From Necropsobacter massiliensis (GTDB lineage Bacteria; Pseudomonadota; Gammaproteobacteria; Enterobacterales; Pasteurellaceae), in NCBI RefSeq assembly GCF_000827595.2, contig NZ_LN776189.1, positions 228,951-292,950 of the forward strand: DNA of 64,000 nt, given 5' to 3'. Numbering within the stretch: position 1 is the first letter of the stretch; every line of letters begins with the position of its first letter. Position numbers and translations under genes: made by a program. Below are positions 18,471 to 28,147 of the stretch, piece after piece. The notes beneath the pieces are model-generated. The model saw nothing but the letters and a program-made list of their open reading frames with translations. It had not been told where the DNA came from and searched no databases.

Positions 18471-20162
18471 ATGCCTATATCACCTCAGATTTATCGTCAA
18501 TCCACGGATGTTTCACCGGTGAATACGGACGTCATTATTATCGGCGGCGGCGTAACCGGCGCGGGTATTGCGCGTGACTGTGCATTGCGCGGGCTGAACT
18601 GCGTATTGCTGGAACGGCGCGATATCGCCACTGGCGCCACTGGACGCAACCATGGCTTGCTACACAGCGGCGCGCGCTATGCAGTTAACGATCAGGAATC
18701 GGCGCGTGAATGTATTCAGGAAAACATGATCCTAAAACGCATTGCGCGCCATTGTATCGAGGACAGTAAAGGCTTATTTATCACTTTGCCGGAAGACGAT
18801 ATGGCGTTTCAGAAAACCTTTATCGATGCCTGTACGTCTTCGGGTATTGAGGCGGTCGCCATTGATCCGGCGTTGGCAAAACGCATGGAACCTTCCGTCA
18901 ATCCCGAGTTGGTCGGTGCGGTGGTGGTGCCGGACGGCTCGGTGGATCCGTTTCGTCTGACCGCCGCCAATATGCTGGATGCCGGCGAGCGGGGCGCAAA
19001 AATTTTTACTTATTGTGAAGTCACCGGATTGATTCGGGAAGGCGGACGAGTAATCGGTACGCGCGTGTATGATCATAAGAATAAAGTCGAGCGCCAGTTT
19101 TTTGCCCCGATTGTCGTCAATGCTGGCGGTATTTGGGGGCAGGGCATTGCCGAATATGCCGATTTGAAAATTCGCATGTTCCCGGCGAAAGGCGCGCTGC
19201 TGATTATGGGACATCGCATCAATAATCTGGTGATCAACCGCTGCCGTAAGCCGGCAGATGCCGATATTTTAGTGCCGGGTGATACGATTTGCGTGATAGG
19301 CACCACCTCCAGCCGCATTCCTTATGATCAAATCGATAACATGGTGGTAACGCCGGAAGAGGTGGATATTTTATTCCGCGAAGGGGAAAAACTGGCGCCG
19401 AGCCTGCGCCATACTCGGGTGCTGCGCGCCTATGCTGGTGTGCGCCCGCTGGTGGCGACAGACGATGACCCGTCTGGGCGCAATGTCAGCCGTGGTATTG
19501 TGCTGCTGGACCATGCTGAACGCGATGGTCTGGACGGTTTTATTACCATTACTGGCGGAAAACTGATGACTTACCGGCTGATGGCTGAGTGGGCGACTGA
19601 TTTAGTCTGTAAAAAATTGAATAAATCGGCGCGCTGTGTGACCGCCGACAAACCGCTGCCGGGCTCGGACAGCAGCACCGAAGACGCCCATCGGCAGACG
19701 ATTTCTCTGCCAGCGCCAATCCGTATTTCTGCGGTGTATCGCCACGGTCGGCGGGCGGTGCGGTTACTGGAAAAAGAGCGGTTAGATTGTTCGCTGGTTT
19801 GTGAATGTGAAGCGGTGACAGCCGGTGAAGTGCGCTATGCGGTGGACGAGCTGAAAGTCAATAATCTGGTGGATTTACGCCGCCGAACCCGCGTCGGTAT
19901 GGGAACCTGTCAGGCGGAATTATGCGCCTGCCGAGCGGCGGGACTGATGGCGCGTTTTAATGTCGCGACCCCGCGGCAATCCACTTTGCAGCTGGCTTCT
20001 TTTATGGAGGAGCGCTGGCGCGGTATTGAACCGATAGCCTGGGGCGATGCGATTCGCGAGGCGGAATTTACCAGCTGGATTTATTATAGCTTATTAGGGC
20101 TGAATGATGTGCAACCGCTTGCCGAGCAAGCTCAACAAGGGACGGATAGCAATGAAGTTTGA
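18471..20162 (+). CDS. glpA: Anaerobic glycerol-3-phosphate dehydrogenase subunit A
   Basis: This flavoprotein subunit oxidises G3P to dihydroxyacetone phosphate during anaerobic respiration. It is 563 residues, slightly longer than E. coli GlpA (542). The FAD fold is [16 protein letters not shown] (about 22-37). The C-terminal BFD-like [2Fe-2S] region holds clustered cysteines in VCECEAVT and [12 protein letters not shown]. The start at 18471 has GGGGGAG upstream. It is first in glpABC and overlaps glpB by 11 bp. Confidence 0.96.
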   Translation: MPISPQIYRQSTDVSPVNTDVIIIGGGVTGAGIARDCALRGLNCVLLERRDIATGATGRNHGLLHSGARYAVNDQESARECIQENMILKRIARHCIEDSKGLFITLPEDDMAFQKTFIDACTSSGIEAVAIDPALAKRMEPSVNPELVGAVVVPDGSVDPFRLTAANMLDAGERGAKIFTYCEVTGLIREGGRVIGTRVYDHKNKVERQFFAPIVVNAGGIWGQGIAEYADLKIRMFPAKGALLIMGHRINNLVINRCRKPADADILVPGDTICVIGTTSSRIPYDQIDNMVVTPEEVDILFREGEKLAPSLRHTRVLRAYAGVRPLVATDDDPSGRNVSRGIVLLDHAERDGLDGFITITGGKLMTYRLMAEWATDLVCKKLNKSARCVTADKPLPGSDSSTEDAHRQTISLPAPIRISAVYRHGRRAVRLLEKERLDCSLVCECEAVTAGEVRYAVDELKVNNLVDLRRRTRVGMGTCQAELCACRAAGLMARFNVATPRQSTLQLASFMEERWRGIEPIAWGDAIREAEFTSWIYYSLLGLNDVQPLAEQAQQGTDSNEV

Positions 20163-21444
20163 TGTGGCGATTATCGGCGGCGGGCTGGCAGGATTGACCT
20201 GCGGCATTGCGCTGCAACAACAGGGCAAACGTTGTGTCATTATTAATAACGGACAGGCGGCAATCGATTTTTCGTCCGGCTCGCTGGATTTGCTCGGTCG
20301 CCTGCCCGACGGTGAACCGGTGCGTGCTTTTGAACAGTCTTATGAAGCGTTAGCGCGGCAATTGCCGCAGCATCCTTATTGTCTGCTGGGAAAAGAAAAG
20401 GTATTGGCGAGTGCGCGCCGGTTTGAGGCGCTGGCACAATCTGTCGGGCTGGGATTGCTCGGTTCGAGTGAACAAAATCATCTGCGCATCACCCCGCTGG
20501 GCGGGTTGCGCGCAACTTGGTTGTCAAGCGCCGGTACGCCGTTATTAGGCGATGACGAAAGGAATTTTCCGCATACGGAGATCGCGGTACTGGGAATTGT
20601 CGGCTATCATGATTTTCAACCGCGCTTATTGGCGGATAATCTAGTACAGAACCCGGCTTTTTCCCATTGCAACGTGACTACCGCATATTTGAATATTCCC
20701 GAACTGGATCAGTTGCGCAGTGAGGCGCGGGAGTTTCGCAGCGTGAATATTTCTCAGTTGTTGGAGCATGAACTGGCTTTCCGTGATTTGGTTCAGGAAA
20801 TCAAAAATGCCGCGGCAGGCGCACAAGCAGTATTTCTTCCGGCCTGTTTTGGCATTGAGAATCAGGGGTTTTTTAATCGTTTAAAACAGGCGAGTGGCTT
20901 GAATCTGTACGAACTGCCGACCTTACCGCCGTCTTTGTTGGGCATTCGCCAGCATAAATCTCTGCGTTATCATTTTGAACAAGCGGGCGGTTTGATGTTA
21001 AACGGCGATAAGGCGCTGAGTGCGGAATTTGACGGTGATCGCATCAGCCGGATTTATACCCGCCTGCACCGGCAAGATGCGCTGTCGGCGGAACATTTTG
21101 TGTTGGCTTCGGGTAGCTTTTTCAGTAACGGACTGATTGCCGATTTTGAGCAGATTTATGAGCCGGTGTTTAATGCCGATATTATCGGCACCGCGACGTT
21201 TGCTGCCGATGCGCGTCTGTCTTGGACACACCACCGCTTTGCCGCAGCGCAGCCTTATCAGTCGGCGGGCGTGGCGATTAATGCCGATTGCCGAGTAAGA
21301 AAGTGCGGTCGGTTTTTGTCGAATTTATATGCGGCAGGTAATGTCATCGGCGGCTACAACGGACTTGAGCTGGGCTGCGCTTCGGGTGTGTCGGTCGTGA
21401 CGGCGCTGGTTGCCGCTGAGCATATTGTTGCGGCGCAACAATAG
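20152..21444 (+). CDS. glpB: Anaerobic glycerol-3-phosphate dehydrogenase subunit B
   Basis: GlpB is the second flavoprotein subunit of the GlpABC complex. Starting at the ATG at 20152 ([18 protein letters not shown]) it has 430 residues; the frame is open further upstream inside glpA but lacks a ribosome site there. The dinucleotide fold GGGLAG is at the N-terminus, and [20 protein letters not shown] near the C-terminus completes the flavin site. Overlap with glpA suggests coupled translation. An uptake signal lies inside at 21301. Confidence 0.94.
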   Translation: MKFDVAIIGGGLAGLTCGIALQQQGKRCVIINNGQAAIDFSSGSLDLLGRLPDGEPVRAFEQSYEALARQLPQHPYCLLGKEKVLASARRFEALAQSVGLGLLGSSEQNHLRITPLGGLRATWLSSAGTPLLGDDERNFPHTEIAVLGIVGYHDFQPRLLADNLVQNPAFSHCNVTTAYLNIPELDQLRSEAREFRSVNISQLLEHELAFRDLVQEIKNAAAGAQAVFLPACFGIENQGFFNRLKQASGLNLYELPTLPPSLLGIRQHKSLRYHFEQAGGLMLNGDKALSAEFDGDRISRIYTRLHRQDALSAEHFVLASGSFFSNGLIADFEQIYEPVFNADIIGTATFAADARLSWTHHRFAAAQPYQSAGVAINADCRVRKCGRFLSNLYAAGNVIGGYNGLELGCASGVSVVTALVAAEHIVAAQQ

Positions 21445-21453
21445 GGAGGAGTG

Positions 21454-22725
21454 ATGAATATTCAGGAATTAATCGAAAGCGCCAAACAACATACCGCCGC
21501 GCCGCTTTCACATCCGGGTATGGATAACAGCTTTGAGAGTTGTATCAAATGCACTGCCTGTACCGCAGTTTGCCCGGTGTCTCGGCAGAATCCATTTTAT
21601 CCGGGACCGAAACAGGCGGGACCGGACGGCGAACGTTTGCGCCTGAAAAGCGCCGAACTGTATGATGAAGCGCTGAAATATTGCACCAACTGCAAACGCT
21701 GTGAAGTGGCTTGTCCGTCAGATGTGAAAATCGGTGATATTATTGTGCGTGCGCGCAACAAGTATTTGGCACAGCAACATAAACCGTTAATGCATAAACT
21801 GCGTGATGCAATCTTAAGCAATACGGATATTATGGGCAAAATGAATACGCCGTTGGCGCCGATAGTTAATGCTGTTACCGGTTTGAAAGCCACCCGCTTT
21901 GTGCTGGAAAAAACCTTAAATATCAGTCAGCAGCGCAGTTTACCGAAATATTCTTTCGGCTCATTCCGTCAGTGGTATCACAAACAGGCGTTGGAGCGGC
22001 AGCGTTATTATCGGGATAAAGTGGTGTATTATCACGGTTGTTACGTGAATTATAATAATCCGCAGCTGGGTAAGGATTTGATTCGTCTGCTCAATGCTAT
22101 GGATATCGGCGTCTTATTGCTGGAAAAAGAAAAATGCTGTGGCTTGCCGCTGATGGTCAACGGTTTTCCGCAACGGGCGAAAAAACAAGCTGAATTTAAT
22201 CTGGCTCAGATTGAAAAAGCGGTTGTCGAACGGGAACTGGAGGTGATTGGCACTTCATCCAGTTGTACCATGAATCTGCGCGATGAATATCATCATATTT
22301 TAGGCATGGACAATGCGAAAGTTCGTTCCCATGTGAATATTGTAACTCGCTATCTTTATCGCTTATTTAATGCGGGAAAAAGACCGCAGTTTAAATCCAT
22401 GCCGCTGAAAATCGCTTATCATACCGCCTGTCATGTGGATAAAGCCGGCTGGGCGCCTTATACGCTAGAGGTGCTGAAACATATTCCGGATTTGGACATC
22501 GTGATGTTGCCGTCACAATGCTGCGGGATTGCCGGTACTTACGGCTTTAAGGCGGAAAATTACGATGTCGCGCAGGCTATCGGCAACAGCTTGTTCGACA
22601 ATATTGAACAGGGCGGGTTTGATTATGTAATTTCCGAATGTGAAACCTGTAAATGGCAGATCGATATGTCAACCAAAACCACCTGTCTGCATCCTATCAC
22701 CTTGTTGGCAATGGCCTTGCAATAA
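21454..22725 (+). CDS. glpC: Anaerobic glycerol-3-phosphate dehydrogenase subunit C (iron-sulfur, membrane anchor)
   Basis: GlpC passes electrons from GlpAB to menaquinone. Two ferredoxin-type clusters are encoded by CIKCTACTAVCP and CTNCKRCEVACP near the N-terminus. Two CCG cysteine-rich domains follow (KCCGLPLM and QCCGIAGTYGF). It is 423 residues from the ATG at 21454. A GTG three bases earlier is too close to the GGGAGGA ribosome site. It starts nine bases after the glpB stop. Confidence 0.95.
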   Translation: MNIQELIESAKQHTAAPLSHPGMDNSFESCIKCTACTAVCPVSRQNPFYPGPKQAGPDGERLRLKSAELYDEALKYCTNCKRCEVACPSDVKIGDIIVRARNKYLAQQHKPLMHKLRDAILSNTDIMGKMNTPLAPIVNAVTGLKATRFVLEKTLNISQQRSLPKYSFGSFRQWYHKQALERQRYYRDKVVYYHGCYVNYNNPQLGKDLIRLLNAMDIGVLLLEKEKCCGLPLMVNGFPQRAKKQAEFNLAQIEKAVVERELEVIGTSSSCTMNLRDEYHHILGMDNAKVRSHVNIVTRYLYRLFNAGKRPQFKSMPLKIAYHTACHVDKAGWAPYTLEVLKHIPDLDIVMLPSQCCGIAGTYGFKAENYDVAQAIGNSLFDNIEQGGFDYVISECETCKWQIDMSTKTTCLHPITLLAMALQ

Positions 22726-22742
22726 GGTTATGTATGTAAAAG

Positions 22743-22766
22743 GCGCGTAATCCAACGATTGCGCGC
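22743..22766. terminator. Weak hairpin between glpC and glpR
   Basis: GCGCGTAAT (22743-22751) pairs with ATTGCGCGC (22758-22766) with one wobble and a 6-base loop, between convergent genes. No clear T-run follows on either strand, so termination here is uncertain. Confidence 0.4.
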
Positions 22767-22783
22767 GTTGTGTCGTAGCCGAT

Positions 22784-23542
22784 TTATTGGCAAATGTGCA
22801 ATTTGACGTTGCTGCTGTCGATCAGCTCCTGAATGGATTGCGGCGGTTTGCTGTCGGTAAATAAATATTCGACTTCGCTAATTGAACCCAGACGAACCAT
22901 GGCGCGACGGGAAAATTTGGAATGATCGGTTACTAACAACGTGTTGCGCGAGCTTTCGATAATTGCGCGTTTCACCTGCACTTCATGATAGTCGTAATCC
23001 AGCAGCGAACCATCAGTGTCGATGCTGCTGATGCCCAATATGCCGAAATCCAGACGGAACTGCGAGATAAACGCCATAGTGGCTTCGCCGATAATGCCGC
23101 CGTCTTGACGCAACGATCCGCCTGCCATAGTAATGTCAAAAGTTTTATTCTGCATAAGAATATAGGCGGCGTTCAGGTTGTTGGTGACAATGCGCAGATT
23201 TTGATGTGCCAACAAGGCGTTCGCTACCGCTTCGGGGGTCGTGCCGATGTCGATAAATAATGAGGCATTGTTGGGAATAATCTTCACCACTTCTTGCGCA
23301 ATCAGTTGTTTTTCCGCTGAAAAAAACTGCTTGCGTTCATTATAATCGCTGTTTTCCGAGCTGGAGGGCGAGGTCGCGCCACCGTGGTGACGGGTAATGG
23401 CGTTATTTTGCGCCAGTTCGTTTAAATCACGGCGGATAGTTTGCGGGCTGACGCCGAGTAAATTGACTAATTCTTCGGTGCTTAAATAGCCGCTTTGTTT
23501 GACTAGTTCGATAATTTTTTTATGCCGAATAGATTGTTTCAT
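22784..23542 (-). CDS. glpR: Glycerol-3-phosphate regulon repressor GlpR (DeoR family)
   Basis: The 252-residue protein has an N-terminal DeoR winged helix-turn-helix (LVNLLGVSPQTIRRDLNEL, about residues 22-40). A sugar-phosphate-sensing domain follows, with the DeoR signature SLFIDIGTTPEAVANAL. It represses the glp genes until G3P binds. Operators matching its E. coli counterpart occur in the glpT-glpA gap of this window. It lies 54 bp downstream of glpG on the same strand. Confidence 0.95.
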   Translation of the reverse strand: MKQSIRHKKIIELVKQSGYLSTEELVNLLGVSPQTIRRDLNELAQNNAITRHHGGATSPSSSENSDYNERKQFFSAEKQLIAQEVVKIIPNNASLFIDIGTTPEAVANALLAHQNLRIVTNNLNAAYILMQNKTFDITMAGGSLRQDGGIIGEATMAFISQFRLDFGILGISSIDTDGSLLDYDYHEVQVKRAIIESSRNTLLVTDHSKFSRRAMVRLGSISEVEYLFTDSKPPQSIQELIDSSNVKLHICQ

Positions 23543-23596
23543 TGCCTGTCCTTAACGCTGAAATGTCGGATACTTTAGCGTATTTTTGCTGTGAAA

Positions 23597-24466
23597 TCAT
23601 CTGCCAGCGACTGATTTGGCATCAAAAAAACCGAACAGGCAGCCGATAATTAGCCCGCTGATATGCGCCGTGTTACCCATTTGAATATCAATAAGCGGGG
23701 TGATAAAACCGACGGCAATCCCCACCAGCAGCATCGTAAAGAAACCTTGTGGCAGAGCAAACGGTTTGCGTGCGCCGTATTTGTCCGCTACAAGCACATA
23801 TCCCAGCACTGCATACACCACGCCGGACAAGCCGAAAAATGCCGGATCGGAAGCGATATTCTGCGCAATACCCGTCAGCACTGCGGCAACCAGATAGAGC
23901 GTAACCAGTTTGCCGCTGCCGCATGTCCGCTCAATGGCGCCGCCAAAAATCCACCACCACACCAGATTAAACAGAATATGCAGCGGAGAAAGGTGCACCA
24001 AACTGTGCGTGAAATAGCGCCAAAGCTGAACCTTTTCATCGGGATAAGCGGGATAATGAGCCAATTCCAGCACCTCGTCGTTAAAGCCGCCGAGTTGCAG
24101 CAGATAAATCAGCACACAAAGTACGGTCAAAAATAAAGTAAATTTCCCGTTATGCAGCACATGCTGCCCTAACTGCACAATATTCGGCATGCGTTGCCAT
24201 GTGTGCGTGCGAGCCGTGCCGACATCGCCACTTTGCCAGCTTGCCTGTTCGTAGCGATCATTGAAGGGATCACGGATGAAGCGTTGTTTTTCTTGGGTAA
24301 TTTCCGCCAGTTTAGGGCAATCTTCGGCAATGAAAAGGGCATGTAATTGGTTGCCGTTGTCATCTGTGATTTCCTTTAATTCCAGTTCAACCTGATAGCG
24401 GGTGCGAATATAATCCCGAAAATTCAAGGCTAACACCGGGATTTCGCTACCAAATAAATACTGCAT
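23597..24466 (-). CDS. glpG: Rhomboid intramembrane serine protease GlpG
   Basis: The 289-residue protein has a soluble N-terminal domain (about 1-90) and then six membrane helices. The catalytic dyad is visible: Ser214 in GLSG and His268 in NTAHISG. Supporting features are HILFNLVWWWIFG and the WR motif. Rhomboids cut membrane proteins within or near the bilayer; the physiological substrate is unclear. It probably forms an operon with glpR, as in E. coli, but glpE is not adjacent. Confidence 0.95.
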   Translation of the reverse strand: MQYLFGSEIPVLALNFRDYIRTRYQVELELKEITDDNGNQLHALFIAEDCPKLAEITQEKQRFIRDPFNDRYEQASWQSGDVGTARTHTWQRMPNIVQLGQHVLHNGKFTLFLTVLCVLIYLLQLGGFNDEVLELAHYPAYPDEKVQLWRYFTHSLVHLSPLHILFNLVWWWIFGGAIERTCGSGKLVTLYLVAAVLTGIAQNIASDPAFFGLSGVVYAVLGYVLVADKYGARKPFALPQGFFTMLLVGIAVGFITPLIDIQMGNTAHISGLIIGCLFGFFDAKSVAGR

Positions 24467-24521
24467 TTGTTATATTCCTTTTTCAATAAATTTTACTTAT
24501 TTTAACTAAACGGATAACAAA

Positions 24522-24836
24522 ATGAAAAAACAAAATATACCGGACGGATTCAGCCCTTTTGCTTGGGCGCTGGCGGGGTTTTGCCTGCCGATACTGTTAT
24601 GGCCGCTGGCCTTATTGATTTCCCCGAATTTATTAAAAAATCCTGCCCTGAGTGAGGTTCAGTCCGCCGCAATGTCGGTTTTTCTGTGGATATATCCTGT
24701 TATGCTCGGCATTCTAGCAAGAATAAGCTATCGTGCCTATCAGCGCGATGCGGCGCGAGGAAAAAAGCTACTGCTTATTAGTGCGGTGATTTTTTATCTG
24801 ATTTTATGTTATGTGGCGATGGTCGGATTCCATTAA
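24522..24836 (+). CDS. Small predicted membrane protein, unknown function
   Basis: The 104-residue protein has three hydrophobic segments (about 13-32, 50-67, 81-101). A charged loop YRAYQRDAARGKK sits between the second and third. I recognise no characterised family; similar small proteins occur in Pasteurellaceae. It is divergent from glpG (55 bp) and followed by a strong terminator, so it is probably a single-gene unit. Confidence 0.7.
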   Translation: MKKQNIPDGFSPFAWALAGFCLPILLWPLALLISPNLLKNPALSEVQSAAMSVFLWIYPVMLGILARISYRAYQRDAARGKKLLLISAVIFYLILCYVAMVGFH

Positions 24837-24859
24837 ATCAAAACGTACACCATAAATGA

Positions 24860-24895
24860 AAAACGCACCCGTTGTCGACTCAGCGGGTGCGTTTT
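24860..24895. terminator. Bidirectional terminator between the small membrane protein and the glycine-zipper gene
   Basis: AAAACGCACCCG (24860-24871) and CGGGTGCGTTTT (24884-24895) form a perfect 12-bp stem with a 12-base loop. The convergent genes on either side can both use it. An uptake signal follows at 24907. Confidence 0.82.
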
Positions 24896-24942
24896 GGTTG
24901 GGGTAAAAGTGCGGTTGTTTTTCCACGTGTTTTTGACGCTGA

Positions 24943-25296
24943 TCAACGGTGTTTGTGTGGCATGCGATCAAAATGCGGTGCGCGCGCTTCATGACGTGGA
25001 CCGCGATTATCCCGTTCCGGACGAAAATCACGCACTGCGCGCGGATGCGGACGGAAATCACGCGGACCGCGGTCTTTTTCGTATTTATGGGTATTCCATT
25101 GGCTGCCGATCACGCCACCAAGGGCTGCGCCGGCGACGGTGGAGACGACATCGTTACCGATTACTGCACCGGCGGCACCGCCTAATAAAGCGCCGACCGC
25201 GGTATCTTTCTGCTGGCGATCAAGCGCCATTGCCCCGGTTGAAACGGATGTTGCGACCACCACAATAGCTAAGCTTTTAACAATTAATGATTTCAT
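24943..25296 (-). CDS. Secreted glycine-zipper protein with basic Arg/His/Pro-rich tail
   Basis: The 117-residue protein has a signal peptide ending near AMA-L (about residue 24). A glycine-zipper pair follows (about 34-67, VGALLGGAAGAVIGN and VAGAALGGVIGSQ), as in the 17-kDa surface antigen and YcfJ-like proteins. The last 45 residues are very basic and repeat RDFRP (RDFRPHPRAVRDFRPERD). Function is unknown; a periplasmic or outer-membrane location is inferred. It is divergent from a TetR gene with palindromes between them, so it is a likely target of that regulator. Confidence 0.82.
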   Translation of the reverse strand: MKSLIVKSLAIVVVATSVSTGAMALDRQQKDTAVGALLGGAAGAVIGNDVVSTVAGAALGGVIGSQWNTHKYEKDRGPRDFRPHPRAVRDFRPERDNRGPRHEARAPHFDRMPHKHR

Positions 25297-25327
25297 TACT
25301 GCGCTCCTTAATTAAATTTAGCTTTAA

Positions 25328-25347
25328 ACTGTGTTACAGTTGTAACA
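25328..25347. promoter_or_regulatory. Palindromic operator candidate between the glycine-zipper gene and the TetR gene
   Basis: TGTTACAGTTGTAACA (25332-25347) has perfect six-base arms, and ACTGTGTTACAGT (25328-25340) overlaps it. A related 9-bp palindrome CTGTAACAG (25423-25431) ends two bases before the TetR start codon. The shared core TGTAACA in one intergenic gap suggests TetR binding and autoregulation. Confidence 0.6.
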
Positions 25348-25432
25348 TCAATGATTGGTATTTTAATGGGCGAATCATGCCAGTCAAGTTTATCGGTAAA
25401 AACTGAAACATAACCCGGGAATCTGTAACAGT

Positions 25433-25999
25433 ATGAAAAAAACATTGAACTTTGTGGTCAAAGAGAGCATCACAGAAGCGCTGTTGCGCTTAATGCGGAA
25501 AAAAGATTTTTACCACATTAGTATCAGTGAGATCACAAAATTGGCGGGGGTCAGCCGCATTTCGTTTTATCGCAATTTTGATTCCAAAGAAGACATCCTA
25601 GTGAAATCCATGTTTGAACGTTCGAAGCATGCTTTCGACAGTCAGCAAACAGACGGTATGCAGGCGAAATTAATCGCCATGTTCGTGAGTATTAACAGCA
25701 TTCACGAAATTATTGACTTGCTTTATGCGCAGAATCTGAGCCATTTGTTCCTGCATTATTTTCAATGGGCGATTGGTCCGAAAGCAGAAGATGATAACCC
25801 GCTGGCATACCGCAAATCTATTGCTACGGGGGTATGTTTCGGGGCGTTGGACGAATGGATTCGCCGTGGCAGACAGGAAACGCCGGAACAAATGGCGGTG
25901 TTGCTGCAAAAGGTGATGCGGATGTTTTTAGATGAAGACAAGCAATCCATGATTCTCAATGAGCCACATGCCGAGCATAAGCAAAATGCGGCTCAATAA
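25433..25999 (+). CDS. TetR-family transcriptional regulator
   Basis: The 188-residue protein has a TetR helix-turn-helix at about 25-60 (ISISEITKLAGVSRISFYRNFDSKEDIL). A helical ligand domain follows. The ligand is not predictable. Palindromes in the 136-bp gap with the divergent glycine-zipper gene, one next to its own start, suggest that it controls both. It sits between glpG-glpR and glpE. Confidence 0.88.
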   Translation: MKKTLNFVVKESITEALLRLMRKKDFYHISISEITKLAGVSRISFYRNFDSKEDILVKSMFERSKHAFDSQQTDGMQAKLIAMFVSINSIHEIIDLLYAQNLSHLFLHYFQWAIGPKAEDDNPLAYRKSIATGVCFGALDEWIRRGRQETPEQMAVLLQKVMRMFLDEDKQSMILNEPHAEHKQNAAQ

Positions 26000-26020
26000 G
26001 CGCGGCGTATCGACGGCAAG

Positions 26021-26347
26021 CTATGTATACGCCGTTTCCACCGGTAACTGTGCCTGCATCCAGCCGGCGAAACCGCCGATAAGGCTATAGACCTTGTCAT
26101 ATCCCTGTTCCGCTAAAAATGCCGCCACATTGCGGCTGCTGACGCCGTGATAGCAGCTGACAATAATCGGCTGTGTGTAATCCACCTGTTGCTGAAATTC
26201 GGCATAACTTTGATTGGTTAAATGAAACGCACCTTGCGCATGGCTGTATGTAAAACGCTGATGATCACGAATATCCACCAGTGTGGCATGTTCCTCGCGC
26301 ATCATTTGCCAAGCCTGCTGTGGGGTTATATCGCTAAACTGTACCAT
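26021..26347 (-). CDS. glpE: Thiosulfate sulfurtransferase GlpE (single-domain rhodanese)
   Basis: At 108 residues it equals E. coli GlpE in length. The active-site loop is CYHGVSSRN with Cys65. GlpE moves sulfur from thiosulfate to cyanide or thioredoxin in vitro. In E. coli it is first in glpEGR. Here it is about 1.5 kb from glpG on the same strand, with three unrelated genes between. Confidence 0.9.
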   Translation of the reverse strand: MVQFSDITPQQAWQMMREEHATLVDIRDHQRFTYSHAQGAFHLTNQSYAEFQQQVDYTQPIIVSCYHGVSSRNVAAFLAEQGYDKVYSLIGGFAGWMQAQLPVETAYT

Positions 26348-26557
26348 AACTAAAAGTTAAAAAAATGTTAATTCAAGTGTTGGCAATATAGCATTTTGGG
26401 TTGCGCAGGTAAACATTATGCCGAGTGATACAGACAAATATTTTTCCATTATCTTATTTTTTATTGTGAAATAATTAATGCAATTGTTTCTCATTTGTGC
26501 TAGATTTTGCCGTCCGACAGGATAGATTTGACTAATTTACCGGAGTTTGCAGCGTCT

Positions 26558-28132
26558 ATGAAAAAACTTATTTTATTCGTTTTATTAGTGGTGGTCTTCA
26601 GCCTCGCCTATATTTTTCGTGCCGGCAACGAGCAGCCGGAAGTCGACCAAAGTGCGGTGAAAAATCCGCCGGTTTCGGCGCAGAAAGACTTGATTATTGT
26701 TACCCCGTGGGAAATCACGTCGACGGATCCGAGCAAATCGGGTTATATTTTCCAACGTCTACAGCTGGCGGAAACTTTGTTGGAAACCGACGGGCAAGGG
26801 CGTCTACAGCCTGCATTGGCGGAAAGCTGGCAGGCGAACGATAAGGCGGATGAATGGACGTTCAAATTGCGTCCGGCGGTGAAGTTTCACGACGGTACGC
26901 CGCTGAAAGCGGAAAATGTGGTGCAAAGCCTACAAGTCGCACTTACCAAACCGACGCCGTTGAAAAATACTCTGATTAAGACAATCGAAGCGCAAGGCGA
27001 CGATGTGGTGCGCATTACGTTGGAAAAACCGCTGGCGGCGTTTCCCGCCTATTTAGCCCATTATTCCACAATTATTTTGGCGACATCCGCCTTTGATGCG
27101 CAAAACAACGTACATAAGATTGTTGCCACAGGACCTTATCAAGCAGTAAAAATCGAACCGCCGCAGAAAATCGAGCAAACCGCGTTTGCCGATTATTGGG
27201 GCGAAAAAGCGAAAATCCGTCAGGTGACTTATTTGGCCAATAGTCGCAGTGAAACGCGGACCTTATTGGCGCAGAGCGAACCGAATTATCTGGTGTTCAA
27301 TCTTGATCCCGCCAGTGTCAACCGTTTGCAGCAAGATCCGAATTTGCAGCTGCAATCCAAATCGATCGCCCGCACGATTCAGTTTAAAGTGAATGTGGCA
27401 AACCCGCTGTTTGCCGATGTAGAAGTACGCCGCGCGTTAAGTGATGCCATCGACCGGCAAGGCATCGCCCGGTCTGTGCTGCGCATTGATAACGGTGCAG
27501 CGGAACAGCTTTTGCCGCAGGCATTCTCCGATTGGCGTTTGGCTCTGAACGCCGTCCAGCCTGATTATGCCGCGATTAAGGCGCGTTTAATCGCGCTGGG
27601 TTATCAGACTGATGCGCAGGGAATGCTGGTTAAAGATGGCAAACCGTTCAAATTTACTTTGCGTACGTTTTCCGATCGTCCCGAACTGCCAATTATCGCC
27701 ACCGCACTGCAAAATCAGTGGCGCCAGATCGGCATTGATGTCGCGGTATCGGTGGGCAATTTTTCCGACATTCCCGCCGGTCATCAGGACGGTTCGCTGG
27801 AAATGGGATTATACGCGCGTAATTATGCGCTGGTGCCTGATCCCATCGGTGCGTTACTACAGGATTTCGCACCGCAGGGGGGCGATTGGGGCGTGATGAA
27901 CTGGCAGGATGAAAACCTGAACCAGGCATTGGCTGAATTAGAAAAAAGCGTCGATGTACAGCAACAGCGGCGGCTGAAACAACAAATTGCTGAGATTATT
28001 TATCGCCAACGCCCGATAACGCCGGTGGTGTATTATCAGCAAAACGCGGTGGCACATAAGTCGCTGCAAGGATTGGACATCGATCCTTTTGAGCGCAGTT
28101 TCGGCTTGAATAAATTGTCTTGGCAGGAATAA
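26558..28132 (+). CDS. ABC transporter substrate-binding protein, peptide/nickel (SBP family 5) type
   Basis: The 524-residue protein starts at the ATG at 26558 (MKKLILFVLLVVVFS); an upstream TTG is less likely. The hydrophobic N-terminus has no lipobox, so it is a cleaved signal or an anchor. The family-5 fold is clear: LAETLLETDGQGRLQPALAE, the WTFKLRPAVKFHDGTPLKAE motif, and VVATGPY-type sequence near residue 190. Such proteins bind oligopeptides, nickel chelates or metallophores; the ligand cannot be told from sequence. Two permease genes and a fused ATPase gene follow in tight order. Confidence 0.88.
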   Translation: MKKLILFVLLVVVFSLAYIFRAGNEQPEVDQSAVKNPPVSAQKDLIIVTPWEITSTDPSKSGYIFQRLQLAETLLETDGQGRLQPALAESWQANDKADEWTFKLRPAVKFHDGTPLKAENVVQSLQVALTKPTPLKNTLIKTIEAQGDDVVRITLEKPLAAFPAYLAHYSTIILATSAFDAQNNVHKIVATGPYQAVKIEPPQKIEQTAFADYWGEKAKIRQVTYLANSRSETRTLLAQSEPNYLVFNLDPASVNRLQQDPNLQLQSKSIARTIQFKVNVANPLFADVEVRRALSDAIDRQGIARSVLRIDNGAAEQLLPQAFSDWRLALNAVQPDYAAIKARLIALGYQTDAQGMLVKDGKPFKFTLRTFSDRPELPIIATALQNQWRQIGIDVAVSVGNFSDIPAGHQDGSLEMGLYARNYALVPDPIGALLQDFAPQGGDWGVMNWQDENLNQALAELEKSVDVQQQRRLKQQIAEIIYRQRPITPVVYYQQNAVAHKSLQGLDIDPFERSFGLNKLSWQE

Positions 28133-28147
28133 GCATAAGGATCAAGC

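Noticed and set aside
26460..26500. Possible Fur box upstream of the ABC importer
   Set aside because: The region TAATTAATGCAATTGTTTCT has some AT-rich resemblance but matches the Fur pattern poorly, so I do not call it.
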